A stretch of 64,000 bases of DNA from Frankiales bacterium (GTDB lineage: Bacteria; Actinomycetota; Actinomycetes; S36-B12; CAIYMF01): contig WGLY01000016.1 of NCBI GenBank assembly GCA_016125335.1, forward strand, positions 1-64,000, in the 5' to 3' direction. The position numbers and the translations under genes were made by a program. The notes under the pieces were generated by a model, which saw nothing but the letters and a program-made list of their open reading frames with translations, was not told the origin of the DNA and did not search any database. Below, one piece after another: positions 16,637 through 26,707 of the stretch. How positions within the stretch are numbered: position 1 is the first letter of the stretch; every line of letters begins with the position of its first letter.

Positions 16637-18694
16637 CTACACCGCCCCGGCTCGTACGTGCACGACGTGCGCCACCTGCTGGTGCGGGTCGAGCCGGACG
16701 TAGGGGTACTGGCCCCACACCCAGGTGTTCCCGCTCACGAGGTCGCGCGCGGCGAAGTTGTCGCCGGGGCGCAGCCCGAGCGCCGCCATGTCGAGGTCGA
16801 GGACGCCCTCGCGGGCGCCGTGCGGGTCGAGCGTGCACACCACCAGGACGACGTCGTCGCCCTCGCGCTTGCTGTAGGCGATGAGCTTGTCGTTGGTCGA
16901 CCCGTGGAAGGTGAGGTTGCGCAGCCGGTGCAGCGCGGGGTGCTCTCGGCGCCACGCGTTGAGCGAGGTGAGGTAGGGCGCGAGCGTGCGCCCCGACTCC
17001 TCGGCCGCCTGCCAGTCGCGCGGCCGGTACTGGTACTTCTCGGAGTCGAGGTACTCCTCGCTGCCGGGCCGCAGCGCCACGTGCTCGAAGAGCTCGAAGC
17101 CCGAGTACACGCCCCACGTGGGGGACAGCGTCGCGGCCAGCGTCGCGCGGATCGCGAACGCCGCGGGACCGCCGTACTGGAGGTAGGCGTGGAGGATGTC
17201 GGGGGTGTTGACGAACACGTTGGGGCGCATGGACGCCGCGAGCGGGCCGGACAGCTCGCGGAAGTACTCGGTGAGGTCCCAGACGTCGTTGCGCCAGGTG
17301 AAGTACGTGTAGGACTGCTGGAAGCCGATCTCGCCGAGCAGGCGCATCATCGTCGGCTTGGTGAAGGCCTCGGCGAGGAAGACGACGTCGGGGTCGGTCG
17401 CGTGGATCGCGCCGAACAGCCGCTCCCAGAAGGCCACCGGCTTGGTGTGCGGGTTGTCGACGCGGAAGATCCGCACCCCGCAGTCCATCCAGTGCCGCAC
17501 CACCCGCAGCACCTCGGCGAGGATGCCGTCGAGGTCGTCGTCGAAGTACAGCGGGTAGATGTCCTGGTACTTCTTGGGCGGGTTCTCGGCGAAGGCGATC
17601 GTGCCGTCCGCGCGGTGGGCGAACCAGTTCGGGTGCTCGGTCACCCAGGGGTGGTCCGGCGAGCACTGAAGGGCGAGGTCGAGGGCCACCTCGAGCCCGA
17701 GCTCGCCCGCGCGCGCCACGAACGCGCGGAAGTCCTCGACCGTGCCGAGGTCGGGGTGGACGGCGTCGTGCCCGCCCTCGGGCGAGCCGATGGCCCACGG
17801 CACGCCCGGATCCCCGGGCCCGGGCGTGAGCGTGTTGTTGCGGCCCTTGCGCGCCGTGGTGCCGATCGGGTGGATCGGCGGCAGGTAGACGACGTCGAAC
17901 CCCATCGCCGCGATCGCGGGCAGCCGCTCGGCAGCCGTGGCGAACGTGCCCGAGCGCGGCGGGTCGAGGCTCGCGCCCTCCGAGCGCGGGAAGAACTCGT
18001 ACCAGGCGCCGTAGAGGGCGCGCTCGCGCTCGACGCGCACGGGCACCGGGCGCGACTCGCACACGTGCTCGCGCAGCGGGTGCTCCTCGAGCACGGCGGT
18101 CACGTCGGGGTCGAGGGCCACCGCGAGCCGGGCAGCGCCGGGACGCGCCGTGTCCTTGAGCGCGGCCACCGCCGCCTTGAGCGGCTCGCGGGCCTTGCCG
18201 CGCGGCACTCCCTTGGTCGCCCGCTCGAGCAGGATCGCGCCCTCGCGCAGCTCGAGCTCGACGTCGAGGTCGGCCGGCACCTTGATCTGCGCCCGGTGCC
18301 GCCAGGTCTCGACCGGGTCGCCCCAGGCCTCGACGGTGTAGGTCCACTCGCCCTCGGCGTCCGCCGCGACCTCGGCCGCCCAGCGGTCGACCCCCTCGAC
18401 CGGGTGCATCGGCACCGACGACCCGCGGCCGTCCGGACCGCGCAGCACGACCGTGGCCGCGACGGCGTCGTGCCCCTCGCGGAAGACCGTGGCGGACACG
18501 GTGAACCTCTCGCCGACGACGGCCTTCACCGGACGGGTGCCGCAGGCGACCAGCGGTGAGAGGTCCTCGATGGCGTAGCGCCCGGTGCTCGGCGGGCGCA
18601 GCGGCTCCGGGACGTCGACGGACGGCCCGGCTGCGGCGGCAGCGGGCGTCGCGGCGTCGGTGGCGTCGGACGACGTGCGTCGGCGAGGCGGCAT
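16637..18694 (-). CDS. glgE: Maltose-1-phosphate maltosyltransferase
   Basis: GlgE extends alpha-1,4-glucans using maltose-1-phosphate. The 685-residue product has an N-terminal immunoglobulin-like domain, then a GH13_3 barrel with the nucleophile motif [15 protein letters not shown], acid motif [11 protein letters not shown] and the signature [18 protein letters not shown]. The ATG at 18694 lies seven bases behind a TAGGGT -10 box (18702-18707, minus strand), so the mRNA is probably leaderless. It is divergent from glgP and two bases upstream of glgB. Neither treS nor the maltokinase gene is in the window. Confidence 0.95.
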   Translation of the reverse strand: MPPRRRTSSDATDAATPAAAAAGPSVDVPEPLRPPSTGRYAIEDLSPLVACGTRPVKAVVGERFTVSATVFREGHDAVAATVVLRGPDGRGSSVPMHPVEGVDRWAAEVAADAEGEWTYTVEAWGDPVETWRHRAQIKVPADLDVELELREGAILLERATKGVPRGKAREPLKAAVAALKDTARPGAARLAVALDPDVTAVLEEHPLREHVCESRPVPVRVERERALYGAWYEFFPRSEGASLDPPRSGTFATAAERLPAIAAMGFDVVYLPPIHPIGTTARKGRNNTLTPGPGDPGVPWAIGSPEGGHDAVHPDLGTVEDFRAFVARAGELGLEVALDLALQCSPDHPWVTEHPNWFAHRADGTIAFAENPPKKYQDIYPLYFDDDLDGILAEVLRVVRHWMDCGVRIFRVDNPHTKPVAFWERLFGAIHATDPDVVFLAEAFTKPTMMRLLGEIGFQQSYTYFTWRNDVWDLTEYFRELSGPLAASMRPNVFVNTPDILHAYLQYGGPAAFAIRATLAATLSPTWGVYSGFELFEHVALRPGSEEYLDSEKYQYRPRDWQAAEESGRTLAPYLTSLNAWRREHPALHRLRNLTFHGSTNDKLIAYSKREGDDVVLVVCTLDPHGAREGVLDLDMAALGLRPGDNFAARDLVSGNTWVWGQYPYVRLDPHQQVAHVVHVRAGAV

Positions 18695-18806
18695 CACGTC
18701 CACCCTAGCGACGTAACGGGATGTCGCGAGCGCTGAAACCGATGGAACCCATGTAACCGCCGGGCGGAGCGCGTCGCACCCGCGCGGGCGCCCTAGGGTG
18801 TGCCGG
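18695..18806. promoter_or_regulatory. Divergent promoter region between glgE and glgP
   Basis: Two TAGGGT -10 boxes point away from each other: 18702-18707 on the minus strand for glgE and 18794-18799 on the plus strand for glgP. Each lies seven bases from its start codon. The 112-base region therefore controls glucan synthesis and breakdown from opposite sides. Confidence 0.65.
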
Positions 18807-21425
18807 GTGAGAGCGATCCGACGATTCACCGTCCGAACCGTCCTGCCCGCGGCCCTCGAGCCGCTGGCCGACGTCGTGAGCAACCTGCGCTGGTCGTGGC
18901 ACCCGGAGACCCAGGACCTCTTCGCCCGCATCGACGGCGCCCTGTGGGACGAGGTGGGGCACGACCCGGTGCGGCTGCTGGGCGAGGTCCCGTCCGCGCG
19001 CTGGACCGAGCTCGCCGCCGACGCCGACTTCGTGGGGCACCTGCAGTGGATCGCGGGCGGCCTGCACGACTACCTCACGGGCGACCGCTGGTACCAGGCG
19101 CTCGGCGCGGACGCGCCGCGCTCGATCGCGTACTTCTCGCCCGAGTTCGGCATCACCGAGGTGCTGCCGCAGTACTCCGGCGGCCTCGGGATCCTCGCCG
19201 GCGACCACCTCAAGGCCGCGAGCGACCTCGGCGCCCCGATCGTGGGCGTCGGGCTGTTCTACCGCTCGGGCTACTTCCGCCAGTCGCTCTCGCTCGACGG
19301 GTGGCAGCAGGAGACCTACCCGATCCTCGACCCCGACGGCCTGCCGCTGAGCCTGCTGCGCGAGCCGGACGGCTCGCCCGTCCTGATCTCCGTCGGGCTG
19401 CCCGGTGGCCGGACGCTGCACGCGCACGTGTGGCGCGCCGAGGTCGGCCGGGTCCCGCTGCTGCTGCTCGACTCGGACGTCGAGGCCAACGACTCCGCCG
19501 AGCGCGACGTCACCGACCGGCTCTACGGCGGCGGCGGCGAGCACCGCCTCCAGCAGGAGCTGCTGCTCGGCGTCGGCGGCGTCCGCGCGCTGCGGGCGTT
19601 CAGCCGGATCACCGGCGCCCCGGAGCCGGAGGTGTTCCACACCAACGAGGGGCACGCCGGCTTCCTCGGCCTCGAGCGCATCCGCGAGCTGGTCAGCACC
19701 CTCGGGCTCACCTTCGACGAGGCCCTCCAGGCGGCCCGGGCCGGCACGGTGTTCACCACGCACACGCCGGTGCCCGCGGGCATCGACCGGTTCCCGCGCG
19801 AGCTGATCGCGACGTACTTCGGCGGCGACAACGCGGTCGAGGCCATGCCGGTGGAGCGCATCCTCGCCCTCGGCGCGGAGGACTACGACGGCGGCGACCC
19901 GACCGTGTTCAACATGGCCGTCATGGGGCTGCGCCTCGGCCAGCGCGCCAACGGCGTGAGCCTGCTGCACGGCGAGGTGAGCCGCGGGATGTTCTCCGGG
20001 CTCTGGGAGGGCTTCGACATCGACGAGGTGCCCATCACCTCGATCACCAACGGCGTGCACGCCCCCACCTGGGTGGCCCGCGAGATCCGCGACCTGCTCG
20101 CGGTGCAGGTGGGCACGGAGCTCGCCGAGAAGACCGAGGGCTGGGAGGCGTCGCGCGCCATCCCGGCGGGCGAGCTGTGGGCCACCAAGCGGCTGCTGCG
20201 CGAGCGGCTCGTCGGCGACGTGCGCGCACGGCTGCGCGAGTCGTGGGGCCAGCGCGGCGCGTCGGACGCCGAGCTGGGCTGGATCGACGACGTCCTGGAC
20301 CCCGACGTGCTCACCATCGGCTTCGCCCGGCGCGTGCCGTCCTACAAGCGCCTCACGCTCATGCTGCGCGACCCGGACCGGCTCAAGTCCCTCCTGCTGC
20401 ACCCGGACCGGCCGGTGCAGCTGGTCATCGCCGGCAAGTCCCACCCCGCGGACGACGGCGGCAAGAAGCTGATCCAGCAGCTCGTGCAGTTCGCCGACGA
20501 CCCGGAGGTCCGGCACCGCATCGTGTTCCTGCCCGACTACGACATCGGGATGGCGCGGCTGCTCTACCCCGGCTGCGACGTCTGGCTGAACAACCCGCTG
20601 CGCCCGCTGGAGGCCTGCGGCACGTCCGGCATGAAGGCCGCGCTCAACGGCGGTCTCAACCTGTCGATCCTCGACGGGTGGTGGGACGAGTGGTACGACG
20701 GCGAGAACGGCTGGGCGATCCCCACCGCCGACGGCGTCGCCGACCCGGACCGCCGCGACGACCTCGAGGCCGCCGCGCTCTACGACCTCATCGAGAAGAG
20801 CGTCGCGTCGCGGTTCTACGACCTCGACTCCGCCGGCCTGCCGACCCGCTGGCTCACGATGGTGCAGCACACGCTGGCCACGCTCGGCCCGAAGGTGCTG
20901 GCCAACCGCATGGTCCGCGACTACGTGCAGCGGCTGTACGCACCGGCGGCGGCGTCCTCGCGCACCGTGCTGGCCGGCAAGGCGGCGCTCGCGCGCGAGC
21001 TCGCGGCCTACGGTGCGCGGGCGCGGGCGGCCTGGGCGCACGTGCGGGTCGAGCACGTCGAGACCTCCGGCGTGGCCGACGTGCCCGAGCGCGGCACCGA
21101 GCTCACGGTCCGCGCGTTCGTGGCGCTCGGCGAGCTGAAGCCGGAGGACGTCCTGGTCGAGCTGGCCAGCGGCCGGGTGGACCACAACGACCGCATCGTG
21201 CGGCCCACCTTCACGGCGCTCGCGCCGGCGGAGTCCTACGAGGGCAACCGCTGGCGCTTCGAGGTGACGGTGACCCTCGACGACACCGGACCGTTCGGCT
21301 ACACGGTCCGCGTGCTGCCGGCGCACCGGGGGCTTCAGGACCCGGCCGAGCTCGGCCTGCAGGCGCTGCCCGCGCCCAGCGCCGTCGGCCAGGACGTCGC
21401 CGCGCCGTTCGCCCCCACCTACTGA
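18807..21425 (+). CDS. glgP: Alpha-glucan phosphorylase
   Basis: The product releases glucose-1-phosphate from alpha-1,4-glucans. The 872-residue protein belongs to the short phosphorylase subfamily with an N-terminal DUF3417 segment (TVLPAALEPLADVVSNLRWSWHPETQDLF). The pyridoxal-phosphate motif region is EACGTSGMKAALNGGLNLSI, followed by DGWWDEWYDGENGWAI. The GTG at 18807 is seven bases behind a TAGGGT -10 box, which fixes the start better than the in-frame GTG at 18798. It is divergent from glgE and converges on glgX. Confidence 0.94.
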   Translation: MRAIRRFTVRTVLPAALEPLADVVSNLRWSWHPETQDLFARIDGALWDEVGHDPVRLLGEVPSARWTELAADADFVGHLQWIAGGLHDYLTGDRWYQALGADAPRSIAYFSPEFGITEVLPQYSGGLGILAGDHLKAASDLGAPIVGVGLFYRSGYFRQSLSLDGWQQETYPILDPDGLPLSLLREPDGSPVLISVGLPGGRTLHAHVWRAEVGRVPLLLLDSDVEANDSAERDVTDRLYGGGGEHRLQQELLLGVGGVRALRAFSRITGAPEPEVFHTNEGHAGFLGLERIRELVSTLGLTFDEALQAARAGTVFTTHTPVPAGIDRFPRELIATYFGGDNAVEAMPVERILALGAEDYDGGDPTVFNMAVMGLRLGQRANGVSLLHGEVSRGMFSGLWEGFDIDEVPITSITNGVHAPTWVAREIRDLLAVQVGTELAEKTEGWEASRAIPAGELWATKRLLRERLVGDVRARLRESWGQRGASDAELGWIDDVLDPDVLTIGFARRVPSYKRLTLMLRDPDRLKSLLLHPDRPVQLVIAGKSHPADDGGKKLIQQLVQFADDPEVRHRIVFLPDYDIGMARLLYPGCDVWLNNPLRPLEACGTSGMKAALNGGLNLSILDGWWDEWYDGENGWAIPTADGVADPDRRDDLEAAALYDLIEKSVASRFYDLDSAGLPTRWLTMVQHTLATLGPKVLANRMVRDYVQRLYAPAAASSRTVLAGKAALARELAAYGARARAAWAHVRVEHVETSGVADVPERGTELTVRAFVALGELKPEDVLVELASGRVDHNDRIVRPTFTALAPAESYEGNRWRFEVTVTLDDTGPFGYTVRVLPAHRGLQDPAELGLQALPAPSAVGQDVAAPFAPTY

Positions 21426-21438
21426 CGGCGGGGGCGGG

Positions 21439-23574
21439 CTACTCCACCCGGAAGAGGGCGACCGACCGCGCCGCGACCGAGACGGTGGACCCGACCCGCG
21501 CGGTCGGGGGCTCGGTCGCGGGCCGCTCGAGCGCGGTGTCGAGCAGACGCCGGTAGGCCGTGCCGTAGGGCGTGGCCGGCAGGGTGAGCGGGACGTCGGC
21601 GTCGTCGCGGTTGAGCACCACGAGGAACGCCGCGTCGCGCAGCGGGTGGCCCTCGGCGTCGCGCACGAACAGCTCGCCGGACAGCGCCATCACGAGGGTG
21701 CCGGTGGCCGGGTCGTGCCACTCGGCGTCGGTCATGGGCGTGCCGTCGGGGCGCAGCCAGGCGAGGTCCGCGGGACGGCCCTCGGCGACCGGCCGGCCGT
21801 CGAAGAACTCGGTCTGGCGCAGCGTGGGGTGCACCCGTCGCGCGTTGAGCAGCGTGGTGGTCCACCGCAGCAGGTCGGCCTGCCACGGCTCGAGGTCCCA
21901 CTGCATCCAGGACGTCTCGTTGTCCTGGTTGTAGGGGTTGTTGTTGCCGCCCTGCGAGCGGCCCGTCTCGTCGCCCATGACGAGCATCGGCGTGCCGGTG
22001 GAGAGCAGCAGCGTCGCGAGCATCGCCCGGATCGTGCGCCGGCGCGCGGCCTCGACCCCGGCGTCGTCCGTGGGTCCCTCGACGCCGTGATTCCACGACC
22101 GGTTGTCGTCGCTGCCGTCGCGGTTGTCCTCGCCGTTGGCCTCGTTGTGCTTGCGGTCGTAGGTGACCAGGTCGCGCAGCGTGAAGCCGTCGTGGGCGGT
22201 GAGGAAGTTGACCGACGCCGCGGGCGCACGGCCGTGGAAGACGTCCTGCGAGCCGGTGAGCCGCCACCCCATGTCGGCCGGCGCCTCGCGCGGCGCCGAG
22301 CCGCCGCGCCAGAAGCCGCGCACGTCGTCGCGGAAGGCGTCGTTCCACTCAGCCCACGGCGAGCCGAACATGCCGAGCCGGTAGCCGCCGGGGCCGACGT
22401 CCCACGGCTCGGCCACGAGCTTCACCTGGCGCAGGACGGGGTCCTGGTGCACGGCGGCGAGGAACGGCGCACGCTCGTCGACGTCCATGCGCTCGCGGGT
22501 GAGCGCGGTGGCGAGGTCGAACCGGAAGCCGTCGACGTGCATCTCGGTGACCCAGTAGCGCAGCGAGTCCATCACCAGGCGCAGGACGCCGAGGTCGCCG
22601 ACGTCGAGGGTGTTGCCGCAGCCCGTGGTGTCGACGTAGGACCCGCTGTGCGGCGCCAGCTTGTAGTGGTCGCGCTCGCCGAGCCCGCGGAACATCAGCG
22701 ACGGTCCGTCCGGGCCGCCCTCGCACGTGTGGTTGTAGACGACGTCGAGGATCACCTCGATGCCCGCGGCGTGCAGCGCCTTCACCATGGCCTTGAACTC
22801 GTCGACCTGCGCGCCGGGCGTGCGGTCCGACGAGTACGCCGCGTGCGGGGCGAAGAAGCCCAGCGTGCTGTAGCCCCAGTAGTTGGAGACGCCGCGGTCG
22901 GCCAGCGGGGGCTCGCTGACGAACTGGTGCACGGGCAGCAGCTCGACGGCGGTGACGCCGAGCGAGAGCAGGTGCTCGACCGCCGCCGGATGGGCCAGGC
23001 CGGCGTACGTGCCGCGCAGCTCCGGCGGGACCGACGGGTGCCGCGCGGTGAAGCCCTTCACGTGCAGCTCGTAGACGACGGTCTCGCCCCAGGCGGTCGC
23101 CGGCGGCTCGTCGTCGCCCCAGTCGAACCCGTCCGGCACGACGATCGAGCGCGGCATCGAGCCGGCCGAGTCGCGCGGGTCCGGCGTCCGCCGGTCCTGC
23201 GGCGTGCCGGGCATGAGGACGTCGGACCACGTCACCCCGCCGTGGATGGCGCGGGCGTACGGGTCCATGAGCAGCTTGGCCGGGTTGAAGCGCAGGCCCT
23301 CCTCGGGCGCCCACGGTCCGTGCGCGCGCAGCCCGTACGCCGTGCCGAGCTCGACGCCCGGGAGGAAGCCGTGGTGCACGCCGTGGCTGCGTGCCTCGAG
23401 CGGCACGCGCACCTCGCCGTCGCCGAGGAACAGGCACGCCTCGACCAGCTCGGCGCTGGGGGCGCGGACGGCGAGGTTGAGCCCCTCCGGGGTCCAGGTG
23501 GCGCCCAGCGGCGAGGGGGCCCCGGGGGGACGCACGGCGCCGGTGCCGGCGCGCACCACCTCGTCGGGTGCCAT
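21439..23574 (-). CDS. glgX: Glycogen debranching enzyme
   Basis: GlgX hydrolyses alpha-1,6 branches left after phosphorylase action. The 711-residue product has a CBM48 N-terminal domain, then a GH13 barrel with ELHVKGFTARHPSVP, DVVYNHTCEG, GFRFDLATALTRE (nucleophile Asp), VAEPWDVGPGGYR (acid Glu) and NFLTAHDGFTLRDLV. The ATG at 23574 has an AGGAGG ribosome binding site, so this gene is not leaderless. It ends 13 bases from the glgP stop in convergent orientation, pairing the two enzymes of glycogen breakdown. Confidence 0.95.
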   Translation of the reverse strand: MAPDEVVRAGTGAVRPPGAPSPLGATWTPEGLNLAVRAPSAELVEACLFLGDGEVRVPLEARSHGVHHGFLPGVELGTAYGLRAHGPWAPEEGLRFNPAKLLMDPYARAIHGGVTWSDVLMPGTPQDRRTPDPRDSAGSMPRSIVVPDGFDWGDDEPPATAWGETVVYELHVKGFTARHPSVPPELRGTYAGLAHPAAVEHLLSLGVTAVELLPVHQFVSEPPLADRGVSNYWGYSTLGFFAPHAAYSSDRTPGAQVDEFKAMVKALHAAGIEVILDVVYNHTCEGGPDGPSLMFRGLGERDHYKLAPHSGSYVDTTGCGNTLDVGDLGVLRLVMDSLRYWVTEMHVDGFRFDLATALTRERMDVDERAPFLAAVHQDPVLRQVKLVAEPWDVGPGGYRLGMFGSPWAEWNDAFRDDVRGFWRGGSAPREAPADMGWRLTGSQDVFHGRAPAASVNFLTAHDGFTLRDLVTYDRKHNEANGEDNRDGSDDNRSWNHGVEGPTDDAGVEAARRRTIRAMLATLLLSTGTPMLVMGDETGRSQGGNNNPYNQDNETSWMQWDLEPWQADLLRWTTTLLNARRVHPTLRQTEFFDGRPVAEGRPADLAWLRPDGTPMTDAEWHDPATGTLVMALSGELFVRDAEGHPLRDAAFLVVLNRDDADVPLTLPATPYGTAYRRLLDTALERPATEPPTARVGSTVSVAARSVALFRVE

Positions 23575-23761
23575 GGTCGGGCCTCCTCGGGTCGTGCGGC
23601 CCGGGGTGGTGCTGCCGCCGGCCGCGGGTGCAGGGGGACAGTCTGCCCGTCCACGCTGCCTCGCGCGCCCGGCCCCGCCGCCGGGGGCCGGCCGGGGGTG
23701 CCGCCTCGCTAGAGTCGGGGCGCCGTCCCGGACCGGGGCTGCAGGCGACGAGGAGGTCACC

Positions 23762-24541
23762 GTGGGCGAGTTCGTGCGCGTGGAGCTCGAGGACGGCGTC
23801 GGCACGATCCGCCTCGACCGGCCGCCGATGAACGCGCTGTCGGCGCAGCTCCAGCAGGAGATCCGCGACGCCGCCCATGAGGTCTCCGTGCGTACCGACA
23901 TCGGGGCCGTCGTCGTCTACGGCGGCGAGAAGGTCTTCGCGGCAGGGGCGGACATCAAGGAGATGGCCGCCTGGTCCTACCAGGAGATGGTCGGCCGCTC
24001 CGCCGCGCTCCAGTCGGCGTTCACCGCGGTCGCCCGCATCCCCAAGCCCACGGTCGCCGCCGTCACCGGCTACGCGCTCGGCGGCGGCTGCGAGCTGGCG
24101 CTGTGCTGCGACCTGCGCGTCGCGGGCGACAACGCCAAGCTGGGCCAGCCCGAGATCCTGCTCGGGATCATCCCGGGCGCCGGGGGCACGCAGCGCCTGC
24201 CGCGGCTCATCGGGCCGTCGCGCGCCAAGGAGCTGATCTTCACCGGTCGCTTCGTGGGGGCCGAGGAGGCGCTGCGCATCGGACTGGTCGACCGCGTGGT
24301 CGCCCCCGACGACGTCTACTCCGCGGCCTTCGAGCTCGCCCGCAGCCTGGCCCACGGCCCCGCGTACGCGCTGCGCGCGGCGAAGGAGGCGATCGACCGC
24401 GGCCTCGAGGTGGAGCTCGACACCGGCCTGGAGATCGAGCGGGTGCAGTTCTCCGCGCTCTTCGCCACCGACGACCGCGCCATCGGCATGCAGTCGTTCA
24501 TGGAGCACGGCCCGGGCAAGGCGACGTTCACCGGGCACTGA
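23762..24541 (+). CDS. Enoyl-CoA hydratase/isomerase family protein
   Basis: The 259-residue crotonase-fold protein has the oxyanion-hole segments AAGADIKEMAAW and GYALGGGCELALCCD, and PEILLGIIPGAGGTQRLPRLIG with the second catalytic glutamate. It is expected to hydrate short-chain enoyl-CoA in fatty-acid beta-oxidation. The GTG at 23762 follows GAGGAGGTCACC, a strong ribosome binding site; a TAGAGT box lies about 50 bases upstream. The exact chain-length preference cannot be read from sequence. Confidence 0.9.
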   Translation: MGEFVRVELEDGVGTIRLDRPPMNALSAQLQQEIRDAAHEVSVRTDIGAVVVYGGEKVFAAGADIKEMAAWSYQEMVGRSAALQSAFTAVARIPKPTVAAVTGYALGGGCELALCCDLRVAGDNAKLGQPEILLGIIPGAGGTQRLPRLIGPSRAKELIFTGRFVGAEEALRIGLVDRVVAPDDVYSAAFELARSLAHGPAYALRAAKEAIDRGLEVELDTGLEIERVQFSALFATDDRAIGMQSFMEHGPGKATFTGH

Positions 24542-24612
24542 GTGCCCCGGCCGTACGTTCCCGCCGTCGGCTCGGCACCGGCCGGGCCGGTCCGTCGTGA
24601 CAGACTCGCGCC

Positions 24613-25581
24613 ATGACGCCGGACCCCGCCCGTGGCTCCGCGCCCGTCACCGCCGAGGACGTGGCGGCCGCCTGGGACGACCCCAAGCTGGCCAACGTGC
24701 TCTACCACGACTGGGAGGCGGCGACCTACGACGAGAAGTGGTCGATCTCCTACGACGAGCGCTGCATCGACTACGCCCGCGACCGGTTCACCCACGTCGC
24801 GGGCAGCGCCGGCTGGCCCTACGGGGACGCGCTCGAGATCGGCTGCGGCACAGGCTTCTTCCTGCTCAACCTCAAGCAGGCGGGGGTGCTCGACCGCGGT
24901 CACGTCACCGACCTCTCGCCGGGCATGGTCGAGGTCGCCGTGCGCAACGCGCGCGGTCTCGGCTTCGAGGTCGAGGGCCGGGTGGCCGACGCCGAGAGCA
25001 TCCCGTACGACGACGACAGCTTCGACCTCGTGGTCGGCCACGCCGTGCTGCACCACATCCCGGACCTCGACGTCGCGATGCGCGAGGTGCTGCGCGTGCT
25101 GCGCCCCGGCGGCCGGTTCGTGTTCGCGGGGGAGCCCACCGAGAAGGGCGACTGGGTGGCGCGCCGGCTCTCGCGGCTGACGTGGTGGACCGCGTCGCGC
25201 GTCACCCATCTCGCACCGCTGCGCGAGCGCTGGGCCCGGCCCCAGGCCGAGCTCGACGAGTCCTCGCGCGCGGCGGCGCTGGAGTCCGTCGTCGACATCC
25301 ACACCTTCGACCCGGACCGGCTCGCGGCGCTGTGCCTGCGCGCGGGCGCCGTCGACGTGCGCACCGTGACCGAGGAGCTGACCGCCTCGTGGTTCGGCTG
25401 GCCGGTGCGCACCTTCGAGGCCGCTGTGCGGCCGGGCGCGCTCGGCTGGCGGTGGGCGATGTTCGCCTACAAGGGCTGGATGCGGCTGTCGTGGCTCGAC
25501 GAGCACGTGCTGGCGCGGGTGGTGCCCGACGAGCTCTTCTACAACGTGTGCGTCACGGGCACGAAGCCCGCGGCGGGGTGA
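24613..25581 (+). CDS. Class I SAM-dependent methyltransferase
   Basis: The 322-residue protein has the SAM-binding motif LEIGCGTGFFLLNL, then VTDLSPGMVEVA, and the late motif LHHIPDLDVAMREVLRVLRPGGRFVF. The C-terminal 100 residues form an extra domain ending in WLDEHVLARVVPDELFYN. The substrate is unknown. The ATG at 24613 is preceded by CAGACT (24601-24606) and six bases, a leaderless pattern. It is separate from its neighbours and shows no clear pathway context. Confidence 0.8.
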   Translation: MTPDPARGSAPVTAEDVAAAWDDPKLANVLYHDWEAATYDEKWSISYDERCIDYARDRFTHVAGSAGWPYGDALEIGCGTGFFLLNLKQAGVLDRGHVTDLSPGMVEVAVRNARGLGFEVEGRVADAESIPYDDDSFDLVVGHAVLHHIPDLDVAMREVLRVLRPGGRFVFAGEPTEKGDWVARRLSRLTWWTASRVTHLAPLRERWARPQAELDESSRAAALESVVDIHTFDPDRLAALCLRAGAVDVRTVTEELTASWFGWPVRTFEAAVRPGALGWRWAMFAYKGWMRLSWLDEHVLARVVPDELFYNVCVTGTKPAAG

Positions 25582-25600
25582 GGCGCGTGCGCGCCGGGGG

Positions 25601-25792
25601 TCACTCGTACCAGACGTTGGTGGTGAGCCCGGCCATGGGCGAGACCAGCGGGGGCCGGTCGGACCAGTCGACGACGACCGGCGCCTCGGGGGCGAGGGTC
25701 GCGGCGTCGAGCTCGCGGTCGAGCGCCTCGAGGTGCACGGCCTCGAGGACGTGCGGGGCCAGCGGGGCGAGGTCGGCGATCACGTCGGTCAT
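25601..25792 (-). CDS. Small 63-residue protein of unknown function
   Basis: The ORF encodes an acidic peptide that starts MTDVIADLAPLAPHVLEAVH and ends LTTNVWYE. A GACACT -10-like box (25799-25804, minus strand) lies six bases before the ATG, the same leaderless spacing as many genes here, which supports it as real. There is no membrane segment or recognisable domain. The long helical front with a short aromatic tail has the build of some peptide precursors, but no modifying enzyme is next to it. It lies between a methyltransferase and an acyltransferase gene. Confidence 0.45.
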   Translation of the reverse strand: MTDVIADLAPLAPHVLEAVHLEALDRELDAATLAPEAPVVVDWSDRPPLVSPMAGLTTNVWYE

Positions 25793-25899
25793 GGGTCCAG
25801 TGTCGCCCCTGCGTGTGTCGTGCTCGTGTCGGGCCGTCGACGGTCCTGTGTCGGATCCCCAGCAGCCGCAAGCACTTCCGGCGCTTGTGAGGTCGTGAC

Positions 25900-26700
25900 G
25901 TGCTGCTCGGTGTGATCGGTTCCACATTCCGCCGGCTGCGGCGGCTGCCGCCGCGCGACCCGCGCCAGGCGGCGTTCCTCACCTGGGCGTCCCTGCGGTG
26001 GTGCTGGCGCAACCGTGCGTTCACGCCCTGGTACCTGGTGCGCTACCTGCGGCTGCTGCGGCTGCGGCTGCGCCACCCCGACGTCGTCACCGAGGGCATG
26101 GTGTTCATCGGCCGCCGGGTGGAGCTGTACGCCCGCACCGGGTACGCGCGGCTGGTGCTGGGGCGCTGGGTCCACCTGGGCGACGAGAACCGGCTGCGGG
26201 CGCACGAGGGCACGCTGCGCGTGGGCGACAAGGTGGTGCTCGGCCGCGACAACACCGTGAACTGCTACCTCGACGTCGAGATCGGTGCCGCGACGATCGT
26301 CGCGGACTGGGTCTACGTCTGCGACTTCGACCACGTCTACGACGACGTCCACGTGCCGATCAAGGACCAGGGCATCGTCAAGACACCGGTGCGCATCGGG
26401 CCCGACTGCTGGGTGGGCACCAAGGCGACGGTGCTGCGCGGCTCCACCGTGGGCCACGGGAGCGTGCTCGCCGCGCACACGGTCGTCCGCGGGCCGGTGC
26501 CGCCGCTGTCCGTCGTCGGGGGAGTGCCGGGCCGGGTGCTCAAGGACCGGCGCGAGGTCTACGCGGCCACCGCCGCGACCCGGGCCGCGCTCGAGGACAT
26601 CGCCCGCAAGACCGCACGGGCCGCCGGCGTCGCCGCCGATCCCGTCGTCACGGCCGCAGCACCCGGCGGCGAGCCCGGGCCCCGGTCGCCCGGTCGGTGA
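25900..26700 (+). CDS. Hexapeptide-repeat acyltransferase
   Basis: The 266-residue product has a short N-terminal helical lead, then a left-handed beta-helix built of hexapeptide repeats (for example VFIGRRVELYARTGYARLVLG and PVRIGPDCWVGTKATVLRGS), ending in VVGGVPGRVLKDR, typical of WcaF/maltose-O-acetyltransferase-like enzymes. It probably acetylates a sugar or lipid acceptor. The GTG at 25900 follows TGAGGT. The Arg-rich ends are unlike the compact family members, and the acceptor is unknown. Confidence 0.8.
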   Translation: MLLGVIGSTFRRLRRLPPRDPRQAAFLTWASLRWCWRNRAFTPWYLVRYLRLLRLRLRHPDVVTEGMVFIGRRVELYARTGYARLVLGRWVHLGDENRLRAHEGTLRVGDKVVLGRDNTVNCYLDVEIGAATIVADWVYVCDFDHVYDDVHVPIKDQGIVKTPVRIGPDCWVGTKATVLRGSTVGHGSVLAAHTVVRGPVPPLSVVGGVPGRVLKDRREVYAATAATRAALEDIARKTARAAGVAADPVVTAAAPGGEPGPRSPGR

Positions 26701-26707
26701 CGACGCG

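Noticed and set aside
14181-18347. 1388-codon frame suggesting a GlgE-GlgB fusion
   Set aside because: The upstream half is glgE read in the wrong frame. The true glgE stop (16637-16639) and glgB GTG (16634) are separate.
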